From Streptomyces sp. NRRL F-6492 (GTDB lineage: Bacteria > Actinomycetota > Actinomycetes > Streptomycetales > Streptomycetaceae): 64,000 nucleotides of DNA. The stretch spans positions 1-64,000 of the forward strand of contig NZ_LGEG01000210.1 in the NCBI RefSeq assembly GCF_001280125.1, read 5' to 3'. The notes beneath the pieces are model-generated. The model searched no databases. It had not been told where the DNA came from and worked only from the letters and a program-made list of their open reading frames with translations. Position numbers and translations under genes: made by a program. Positions 56,261-64,000 of the stretch are shown piece after piece; position 1 is the first letter of the stretch, and every line of letters begins with the position of its first letter.

Positions 56261-57160
56261 ATGGCTTTCGAACCGCCGCAGCGACTCGTCCGGGCGCTCG
56301 GCGAGACGTACGGGGAGACCGTCGCGGCCGAGTGGCTCGGGGAGCTGCCGGAGCGGGCGCGGACCGCGCTCGACCGGGACTCCCTGGACGCCGAGCGGGT
56401 GATGGCCCCCGGCGGGCGGAGCAGCCTGGTGGTGCTCGTCCGGCGGTCCGACGGCTCCCCCGCCGCGCTCAAGGTGGCGCCGCCGTTCGCCCGGCCCGAC
56501 CGGGAGCGGGAGGCGCTCGCCCACTGGAACGGCTGGGGCGCGGTGCGGTTGCTCGAAGGGGCCGGCGAGGAGGGGATCCTGCTCGAACGGCTCCACCCCG
56601 AGGTGTCGCTGCGCTCCCTGCCGGAGGCGAAGGCGCTCCTGGAGGCGGCCGGGACCGTGCGGAAGCTGTGGGTCGAGCCCCCGGCGGAGCACGGCTTCGA
56701 GTCGGTGGCCGGGCGGACGGCCCGGCAGGCCTCGGTGATGGACCACTACCGTGCGGACGCGACCGCCGGCGAGCTGACGGCGGCGGCGCTCGCGGCGCGC
56801 GAGGAGCTGGTGGCCGGGGAGGCCGAGACGGTGCTCCTGCACGGCAACTTCCGGCAGGGCAAGGTCCTGGCCGGTGACCGGGCGCCCTGGCTGGCCGTGG
56901 GGCCCGAGCCGCTGGTCGGCGAGCGGGCCTACGACCTGGCCCGGCTGGTGCGGGACCGGGTGGAGGACCTGGTGGCGGCCTCGGCGGGCGCCTCGGCGGC
57001 CCGGCGGCGGGTGAACAGGCTGGCGGACTCGCTCGACGTGGACCGGGAGCGGCTGCGGGGCTGGACCCTGTTCCGCGCGGTGGAGTCGGGGACGCGGGCG
57101 CTGACGGCGGGGCGGCGGCAGGACGCGGAGCTGCTGCTGGAGTTCGCGGGCTGGCTGTAG
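56261..57160 (+). CDS. Antibiotic-kinase-fold protein (APH/hydroxyurea kinase family) lacking catalytic residues
   Basis: 299 residues. Kinase fold: ATP lysine K71 in AALKVAPP is kept, but the catalytic loop HGDxxxxN reads LLHGNFRQGKVL, so Asp becomes N196 and Asn becomes K201; the later metal aspartate (IDPKP in active members) reads AVGPEPLVGERAYD, G214. So it is probably a pseudokinase or a binding protein rather than a resistance enzyme. Length is normal for the family. Ribosome site GAAGGAAC before the ATG. Followed by an SPFH gene 105 bases later. Confidence 0.85.
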   Translation: MAFEPPQRLVRALGETYGETVAAEWLGELPERARTALDRDSLDAERVMAPGGRSSLVVLVRRSDGSPAALKVAPPFARPDREREALAHWNGWGAVRLLEGAGEEGILLERLHPEVSLRSLPEAKALLEAAGTVRKLWVEPPAEHGFESVAGRTARQASVMDHYRADATAGELTAAALAAREELVAGEAETVLLHGNFRQGKVLAGDRAPWLAVGPEPLVGERAYDLARLVRDRVEDLVAASAGASAARRRVNRLADSLDVDRERLRGWTLFRAVESGTRALTAGRRQDAELLLEFAGWL

Positions 57161-57265
57161 GCCGCCGACCGGTCGCACGTTCGCGGGCAGACTGGAGGGG
57201 AATACCCTTTTTGTACCGTTCGCCGTGCAGCCGGGCATCGGCGTTCGGACCGACCCCTGGGGGCC

Positions 57266-58189
57266 GTGATGGTCGAAGAGCTGCTGATGGCGGTGGCCGG
57301 CGCGGGCGCGGCGGCGGCGGTGTACGCGGGCGCGGCGGCGCGGGTGGTCAAGCAGTACGAGCGCGGGGTCGTCTTCCGCTTCGGCCGGCTGCGCGGCAAG
57401 GTGCGCTCCCCCGGCTTCACGATGATCGTCCCGGTGGTCGACCGGCTGCACAAGGTGAACATGCAGATCGTCACGATGCCGGTGCCCGCGCAGGAGGGCA
57501 TCACCCGGGACAACGTGACGGTCCGGGTGGACGCGGTCGTCTACTTCAAGGTGGTCGACCCGTCGGACGCCCTCGTGCGGGTGGAGGACTACCGGTTCGC
57601 GGTCTCGCAGATGGCGCAGACCTCGCTGCGGTCGATCATCGGCAAGAGCGACCTCGACGACCTGCTGTCCAACCGGGAGAAGCTCAACCAGGGCCTGGAG
57701 CTGATGCTCGACAGCCCGGCGCTGGGGTGGGGCGTCGCCATCGACCGGGTCGAGATCAAGGACGTGTCGCTGCCGGAGACCATGAAGCGGTCGATGGCCC
57801 GGCAGGCGGAGGCGGACCGGGAGCGGCGGGCGCGGGTGATCAACGCGGACGCGGAGCTCCAGGCGTCGAAGAAGCTGTCCGAGGCGGCGGCGGTGATGTC
57901 CGACCAGCCGGCGGCGCTCCAGCTGCGGCTGCTGCAGACGGTGGTGGCGGTGGCCGCCGAGAAGAACTCCACGCTGGTGCTGCCGTTCCCGGTGGAGCTG
58001 CTCCGCTTCCTGGAGCGCGCGACCCCGGACGCCAAGCCGGGCGCGACGCCGCACCCGGCGCACCGGGGCGCGGAGGTGGAGATACCGCCCCTGCTCGGCG
58101 ACGCGCACCTGAAGGGCCGGGCGGCGGCGGAGGACGCCATCGAGGACCTGACGGGCACGTCGGTGGAGCCCGCTCCCCGGGAGGACTGA
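57266..58189 (+). CDS. SPFH/Band 7 (slipin/stomatin-like) membrane protein
   Basis: 307 residues. N-terminal hydrophobic segment (VAGAGAAAAVYAGAAARVV), then the slipin core: KQYERGVVFRFGRLRGKVRS, PGFTMIVPVVDRLHKVNMQI, TRDNVTVRVDAVVYFKVVDP, and WGVAIDRVEIKDVSLPETMK. C-terminal coiled coil and PFPVELLRFLE. Oligomeric scaffold of membrane domains; not paired with an NfeD gene here. GTG or the adjacent ATG start are equivalent. Confidence 0.93.
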   Translation: MMVEELLMAVAGAGAAAAVYAGAAARVVKQYERGVVFRFGRLRGKVRSPGFTMIVPVVDRLHKVNMQIVTMPVPAQEGITRDNVTVRVDAVVYFKVVDPSDALVRVEDYRFAVSQMAQTSLRSIIGKSDLDDLLSNREKLNQGLELMLDSPALGWGVAIDRVEIKDVSLPETMKRSMARQAEADRERRARVINADAELQASKKLSEAAAVMSDQPAALQLRLLQTVVAVAAEKNSTLVLPFPVELLRFLERATPDAKPGATPHPAHRGAEVEIPPLLGDAHLKGRAAAEDAIEDLTGTSVEPAPRED

Positions 58190-58194
58190 CACGG

Positions 58195-58233
58195 CGACGG
58201 CCCCCGCCCCCTCGTGCGGGGCGGGGGCCGTCG
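58195..58233. terminator. Bidirectional terminator SPFH/proS
   Basis: Perfect 16-base arms with a seven-base loop between converging genes. Confidence 0.85.
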
Positions 58234-58246
58234 TGCGCGGCGGGGG

Positions 58247-59947
58247 TCAGGCGGTCAGGCGGGCGATCGCCTCGTCCACCGTCAGCTCCTCGCGCTCGCC
58301 CGTGCGGCGGTCCTTCAGCTCCACGACGCCCTCGGCGGAGCGGCGGCCCGCGACGAGGATCTTCGGGACGCCGATGAGCTCCGCGTCGGTGAACTTGACG
58401 CCCGGGGAGACGCCCGCGCGGTCGTCGACCAGGACGCGCAGGCCCGCGGCGGACAGCTTGTCGGAGACCTCCAGGGCCAGCTCGATCTGGAGGGCCTTGC
58501 CGGCGGCGACCACGTGGACGTCGGCCGGGGCGACCTCGGCGGGCCAGCACAGGCCCTTGTCGTCGGCGGTCTGCTCGGCGAGCGCGGCGACCGCGCGCGA
58601 GACGCCGATGCCGTACGAGCCCATGGTCACGCGGACCGGCTTGCCGTTCTGGCCGAGGACGTCGAGCTTGAGGGCGTCGGCGTACTTGCGGCCGAGCTGG
58701 AAGATGTGGCCGATCTCGATGGCGCGGTCCAGCTTGAGGCCGGTGCCGCACTTCGGGCAGGGGTCGCCCTCCTCGACGACGACCACGTCGACGTACTCGG
58801 TGACCTCGAAGTCGCGCCCGGCGACGACGTTCTTCGCGTGGGTGTGCTCCTTGTTGGCGCCCGTGATCCAGGCCGTGCCCGGGGCCACCCGCGGGTCGGC
58901 GAGGTACGTGACCTTGTCGAGGCCCTGCGGGCCGACGTAGCCGCGCACGAGGTCGGGGCGGGCCGCGAAGTCGGTCTCGGTGACCATCTCGACGGTGGCC
59001 GGCGCGAAGTGCGCCTCGACCTTGCCGAGGTCGACCTCGCGGTCGCCGGGGACGCCCACGGCGACGATCTCGCCGTCGACCTTCACCAGGAGGTTCTTCA
59101 GGGTGGCGGAGGCCGGGACGCCGAGGGAGGCCGCGAGGGTCTCGATGGTCGGGGTGTCCGGGGTGGGGATCTCCTCGGCGGCGGGCACGGCGGAGCCGTC
59201 CACGGCCTTCAGCGCGAAGGAGACCGCCTCGGTGTTGGCGGCGAAGTCGCAGTGCGGGCAGTCGGCGAAGGTGTCCTCGCCGGCCTCGGCCGGGGCGAGG
59301 AACTCCTCGGACTTCGAGCCGCCCATCGCGCCCGCCGTGGCGGCGCAGATGCGGTAGTCGAGGCCGAGGCGCTCGAAGACCCGCCGGTAGGCCTCGCGGT
59401 GCAGGGCGTACGCCTGGGCGAGGCCCTCGTCCTCGGTGTCGAAGGAGTACGAGTCCTTCATCAGGAACTCGCGGCCGCGCAGGATGCCGGCGCGGGGGCG
59501 GGCCTCGTCGCGGAACTTGTTCTGGATCTGGTAGAGGATGACCGGCAGGTCCTTGTAGGAGGACGCCTGGTCCTTCACCAGGAGGGTGAAGATCTCCTCG
59601 TGGGTGGGGCCGAGGAGGTAGTCGCCGCCCTTGCGGTCCTGGAGGCGGAACAGTTCGGCGCCGTACTCGTCCCAGCGGCCGGTGGCCTCGTAGGGCTCGC
59701 GGGGCAGCAGCGCCGGCAGGGAGACCTCCTGGGCGCCGATGGCGTCCATCTCCTCGCGCACGATCCGCTCGACGTTCGAGAGGACCTTCTTGCCGAGGGG
59801 CAGCCAGCTCCAGATGCCGGCGGCGGTGCGGCGCACGTATCCCGCGCGGACGAGGAGCTTGTGACTGAGGACCTCGGCGTCCGCCGGGTCGTCGCGCAGC
59901 GTCTTCGCCATCAACTTCGACATGCGCTGGACCGGTGCGTTGGCCAT
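58247..59947 (-). CDS. proS: Prolyl-tRNA synthetase (prokaryotic type)
   Basis: 566 residues. Class II motifs 1-3 ([45 protein letters not shown]) with an inserted editing domain (residues ~225-390, containing [13 protein letters not shown]) between motifs 2 and 3, then the anticodon-binding domain. ATG 59947 with AGGAG upstream. Charges tRNAPro and deacylates Ala-tRNAPro. Confidence 0.96.
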   Translation of the reverse strand: MANAPVQRMSKLMAKTLRDDPADAEVLSHKLLVRAGYVRRTAAGIWSWLPLGKKVLSNVERIVREEMDAIGAQEVSLPALLPREPYEATGRWDEYGAELFRLQDRKGGDYLLGPTHEEIFTLLVKDQASSYKDLPVILYQIQNKFRDEARPRAGILRGREFLMKDSYSFDTEDEGLAQAYALHREAYRRVFERLGLDYRICAATAGAMGGSKSEEFLAPAEAGEDTFADCPHCDFAANTEAVSFALKAVDGSAVPAAEEIPTPDTPTIETLAASLGVPASATLKNLLVKVDGEIVAVGVPGDREVDLGKVEAHFAPATVEMVTETDFAARPDLVRGYVGPQGLDKVTYLADPRVAPGTAWITGANKEHTHAKNVVAGRDFEVTEYVDVVVVEEGDPCPKCGTGLKLDRAIEIGHIFQLGRKYADALKLDVLGQNGKPVRVTMGSYGIGVSRAVAALAEQTADDKGLCWPAEVAPADVHVVAAGKALQIELALEVSDKLSAAGLRVLVDDRAGVSPGVKFTDAELIGVPKILVAGRRSAEGVVELKDRRTGEREELTVDEAIARLTA

Positions 59948-60018
59948 GGTTCTCGTACTCCTGCCGGGACTGCGGTTGATGGGCCCGAGGTTAGCCGGGC
60001 GGCCCCGGGGACGGGAAA

Positions 60019-60564
60019 TCAGTTCCGGCGCGGCAGCGGCAGCGGGGCGCCCATCACGGCGTACGGGCGGGGGGCGCTGGGGAAGTGGACCCGGCGGGCG
60101 AGGTCCTGGTAGCCGAGGGAGCGGTAGAGGGCGCGGGCGGGGCTCTCGGTGTCGATCGCGGAGAGGATCGAGCGCGGCTCGTCGGCCGTGTCGGTGATGG
60201 CGGTGATCAGCGCGCGGCCCGCGCCCCGGCCCTGGAAGTCGGGGTGGACGTGGAGCTCGGTGATGGTGAAGGAGCCGTCGAGCCAGTCGGCGGTGCCGGT
60301 GGCGCGCAGGTACGTCTCGACGACGGTGGACCACCAGTGGGTGCGGTCGTTGGGCATGCCGTACACGAAGCCGACGAGCCGTCCCTCGGGGGTGGTGGCC
60401 CCGTGGGCGCGGGCGCCGGGGCAGAGCAGGTGGCGCAGCACGATGTGGCGGCGCACGGCGACCTCGTCGGCGTCCAGGCCGAAGGCGACCGCCTGCACGG
60501 CGAGGGCCTCGTCCACCCGGGCGGCGAGATCAACCGGTCCGATCACGATCTCCGCATCATCCAT
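60019..60564 (-). CDS. GNAT family N-acetyltransferase
   Basis: 181 residues. Acetyl-CoA loop [17 protein letters not shown] (Q/RxxGxG/A), end motif [17 protein letters not shown]. Substrate unknown. GTG at 60573 is an alternative start nine bases upstream. About 70 bases upstream of proS and 29 bases downstream of the next GNAT gene, same strand. Confidence 0.88.
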   Translation of the reverse strand: MDDAEIVIGPVDLAARVDEALAVQAVAFGLDADEVAVRRHIVLRHLLCPGARAHGATTPEGRLVGFVYGMPNDRTHWWSTVVETYLRATGTADWLDGSFTITELHVHPDFQGRGAGRALITAITDTADEPRSILSAIDTESPARALYRSLGYQDLARRVHFPSAPRPYAVMGAPLPLPRRN

Positions 60565-60593
60565 GCGGCGCACCCTACAAGCGGCCGGCCCCC

Positions 60594-61439
60594 TCAGAAC
60601 AGCACGCTCATGAAGGCCCCGGTCTCCCGGAAGCCGACGCGGCGGTAGGCGGCCCTGGCGGGGGTGTTGTAGTCGTTGACGTACAGGCTCACCACGGGGG
60701 CGACGTCGGCCAGGGCGTACCGGAGGACGGCGGCCATGCCGATCTCGGAGAGGCCCTTGCCGCGGTGCTCGGGGGCGACCCAGACGCCCTGGATCTGGCA
60801 GGCCTGGCGGGTGGCGGCGCCGATCTCGGCCTTGAAGACGACCCTGCCGTCCTCGACGCGGGCGAAGGAGCGGCCGGCGCCGACGAGTTCGGCGACCCGG
60901 GCCTGGTAGAGCAGGCCGCCGTCGTTGGCGAGCGGGGAGACGCCGACCTCCTCGGTGAACATGGCCACGCAGGCGGGCATGATCACCTCCATCTCGTCCT
61001 TGCGGACGCGGCGCACCAGGGGGTCGGGCACCACCGTGGTGGAGGGTCCCTCGGCGACCATCAGGGGCTGGTTGGCCCTGACGTCCCTGGCGGGGCCCCA
61101 GCTGGGCTCCAGGAGCCGCCACAGCTCGGTGGTGGCCTCGGCGGGGCCGACGATGGAGGAGCAGCGGCGGCCCGTCCTGCGGGCCCGGTCGGCGAAGGCG
61201 CGGACGGCCTGGGGGGTGGCGCAGATCGGGACCAGGTTGGCGCCGGAGTAGCAGAGCGAGCGCAGCCGTCCCTCGCTGTACCAGCCCCACATCTCGCCGC
61301 CGAGGCGCCAGGGGTCGAGCCCGGCGAGCTGGACGCGGGCGGTCACGAACGCGTTCTCGACGGGGGCGCTCTCCAGGACGGCGAGGGCGGCGCCGAGGTC
61401 GGTGGGTTCGAGGACCCGAGTGGTGGTCTCTGTCAACAC
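60594..61439 (-). CDS. GNAT family N-acetyltransferase with DUF4081 N-terminal domain
   Basis: 281 residues. N-terminal DUF4081-type half (VLEPTDLGAALAVLESAPVE; GANLVPICATPQAVRAFADR), C-terminal GNAT half with VWVAPEHRGKGLSEIGMAAV and VSLYVNDYNTPARAAYRRVG. The GTG at 61439 or TTG at 61436 could start it; CCTCGTG precedes. Substrate unknown; ispG is next upstream on this strand. Confidence 0.88.
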   Translation of the reverse strand: MLTETTTRVLEPTDLGAALAVLESAPVENAFVTARVQLAGLDPWRLGGEMWGWYSEGRLRSLCYSGANLVPICATPQAVRAFADRARRTGRRCSSIVGPAEATTELWRLLEPSWGPARDVRANQPLMVAEGPSTTVVPDPLVRRVRKDEMEVIMPACVAMFTEEVGVSPLANDGGLLYQARVAELVGAGRSFARVEDGRVVFKAEIGAATRQACQIQGVWVAPEHRGKGLSEIGMAAVLRYALADVAPVVSLYVNDYNTPARAAYRRVGFRETGAFMSVLF

Positions 61440-61517
61440 GAGGGGGCCTCACCGTGCGGTTCCGCTGATTCCACGCACTTTACCCGGAGGGCCCGGGACC
61501 ACGCCTCCGGCGGCGGA

Positions 61518-61550
61518 AAGCCCCGCCTCCCGGGACGGGCGGCGGGGCTT
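61518..61550 (-). terminator. Terminator after ispG
   Basis: Perfect 10-base arms AAGCCCCGCC/GGCGGGGCTT, then TTTCC on the minus strand. Confidence 0.75.
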
Positions 61551-61581
61551 CCTCAGGGCTTTTCGGAGAAAGCGCGCGGTG

Positions 61582-62739
<1,158 letters not shown>

Positions 62740-62804
62740 CTGTTGTGCAACCTCAAGGTTGTGCGTCGGCGGGCTCAGGTCTCCGAGGTTACCGCCCCGG
62801 CGGT

Positions 62805-62836
62805 GGAGGGCCGGACACCACCGGGTCCGGCCCTCC
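62805..62836 (-). terminator. Terminator after the site-2 protease gene
   Basis: Perfect 12-base arms GGAGGGCCGGAC and complement, eight-base loop. Confidence 0.75.
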
Positions 62837-62842
62837 CGGGCT

Positions 62843-64000
62843 TCACGTCAGCTTCACCGGGTTGACGATGTCGGCGGCGAGGACGAGCAGGGTGAAGCAG
62901 ACGAAGACGCCGGCCACCACGTACGCGGCGGGCATCAGCCTGGCCACGTCGAACGGGCCGGGGTCGGGGCGCTTGAAGATCCGGGCCGTGTGGCGGCGCA
63001 CGGACTCCCACAGGGCGCCCGCGATGTGGCCGCCGTCGAGCGGCAGCAGCGGGAGCATGTTGAAGAGGAACAGCGAGACGTTGAACATCACCAGGATGTT
63101 CATGAACCACACGAGGATCCGCTCCGGGGGGGCCTCGACGGTCATGAGCTCGCCGGTGATGCGGGCGGCGCCGAGGACGCCGACGGGCGAGTCGTCGGCG
63201 CGCTCGCCGTCGCCGAAGGTGGCGTCCCAGAGGCCGGGGATCTTGCCCGGGAGGGCGATGACCGAGTGGACGCCGTTCTCCAGGAGGTCGGTCATCCGGT
63301 CGGTGGTCTCGACGAAGGTGAGGGGCGCGACCTCGGTCTTGGAGGCGAAGCCCAGGTAGCCGGCGTCGACGTAGGTCAGCGGCTGGACGACCCTGCCGTC
63401 CTCGTCCTTCTTCGGGACCTTGTTGGTGACGAGGGTGGGGTGCAGGTCGATCCGCTGTCCGGCCCGCTCGACGGTGACCGTCGCGGGGCCGGTGGTGTCG
63501 CGGATGCGGTCGGAGAGGGTGTTCCAGTCGCTCACCGGCGTGCCGTTGAAGGCGACGATCCGGTCGCCCTCCTTCAGACCCGCCCGGAACGCCGGGGAGA
63601 CCGGGTCGCCCGCCGCGCACGTGTCGCGCTTCTCGCTCTGCTCGATGACGCACTTCTGGACGCCGGCGACCCCGGTCGTCTGGCCCTCGATGCCCAGCGT
63701 CATCATCGAGCCGAAGAAGAGCGCCACGGCCAGGACCAGGTTCATGAACGGCCCGGCGAACATCACGATGACGCGCTTCCACGGCTTGCGCGTGTAGAAG
63801 AGCCGGGTCTCGTCGCCCTCCTTCAGCTCCTCGTACGAGGCCTCGCGGGCGTCCTCGATCATGGAGCGCCAGGGCGAGGTGGAGCGGGCCTCGATCCGTC
63901 CGTCGTCGCCCGGCGGGAACATGCCGATCATGCGGATGTAGCCGCCGGCCGGGATGGCCTTGATGCCGTACTCGGTCTCGCCGCGCCTCTTCGACCAGAT
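62843..64000 (-). CDS. M50 site-2 intramembrane protease (RseP/Rip1-like), N-terminus beyond window
   Basis: Partial: 385 C-terminal residues; frame is open to the edge ([20 protein letters not shown]). Has the GGYIRMIGM strand, membrane helix [20 protein letters not shown], a PDZ domain ([20 protein letters not shown]), and the third conserved helix [15 protein letters not shown]. The HExxH motif lies in the missing part. Cleaves membrane anti-sigma factors or similar in the bilayer. Confidence 0.93.
   Translation of the reverse strand: MWSKRRGETEYGIKAIPAGGYIRMIGMFPPGDDGRIEARSTSPWRSMIEDAREASYEELKEGDETRLFYTRKPWKRVIVMFAGPFMNLVLAVALFFGSMMTLGIEGQTTGVAGVQKCVIEQSEKRDTCAAGDPVSPAFRAGLKEGDRIVAFNGTPVSDWNTLSDRIRDTTGPATVTVERAGQRIDLHPTLVTNKVPKKDEDGRVVQPLTYVDAGYLGFASKTEVAPLTFVETTDRMTDLLENGVHSVIALPGKIPGLWDATFGDGERADDSPVGVLGAARITGELMTVEAPPERILVWFMNILVMFNVSLFLFNMLPLLPLDGGHIAGALWESVRRHTARIFKRPDPGPFDVARLMPAAYVVAGVFVCFTLLVLAADIVNPVKLT

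Overview
This window is a chromosomal segment from a Streptomyces or a very close relative. Evidence: very high GC with G/C-rich third codon positions, frequent GTG (and one TTG) starts, many GTGA/ATGA stop-start overlaps, and a gene order that, from memory, is collinear with the S. coelicolor core region around SCO5695-SCO5745. No phage, transposon, CRISPR array or tRNA was seen. The left edge cuts into the leader of an rRNA operon that runs leftwards out of the window.

Layout. (1) 1-10.5 kb, mostly minus strand: rRNA operon leader, then housekeeping genes for RNA decay and lysine/cell-wall or thymidylate supply: RNase J, dapA, thyX, two small plus-strand membrane genes, a TPR membrane protein, dapB, an M16 protease, pnp and rpsO. 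(2) 10.6-37.4 kb: a complete actinobacterial type VII (ESX-like) secretion locus: eccD, eccC, a variable module (16.3-23.8 kb), two WXG100 genes, a mycosin, a repeat-rich WXG-containing protein, a small helical protein, a second mycosin, eccB, eccE, a conserved accessory gene, a DUF397 gene, and a giant EspI-like MinD/ParA ATPase. (3) 37.5-43.4 kb: a five-gene dipeptide/oligopeptide ABC transporter operon. (4) 43.4-55.1 kb, minus strand: ribF, a large degenerate trypsin-like/P-loop NTPase protein, then the translation operon rimP-nusA-ylxR-infB-DUF503-rbfA-truB. (5) 55.2-58.2 kb, plus strand: a lipoprotein, a ferritin-like protein, a degenerate antibiotic-kinase-like protein and an SPFH protein. 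(6) 58.2-64 kb, minus strand: proS, two GNAT acetyltransferases, ispG and a site-2 protease gene cut by the right edge.

The most interesting region is the variable module inside the type VII locus. It contains a small MAW-starting protein (19320), a 758-residue partner with a glycine-rich membrane segment (19835), a natural fusion of those two families (16716), and a family of small exported proteins that share an LCG...C pattern: one follows each large protein, and a third is a decayed copy. The organisation resembles LXG-type toxin/partner/immunity arrays, but this is an inference: no toxin activity is visible from sequence.

Other points of note: a perfect 18-bp inverted repeat inside the first codons of the M16 protease gene right after pnp; a two-membrane-segment gene behind eccC broken by one extra G; a protease-NTPase protein whose protease aspartate and Walker A lysine both look replaced; and a kinase-fold protein missing its catalytic residues.
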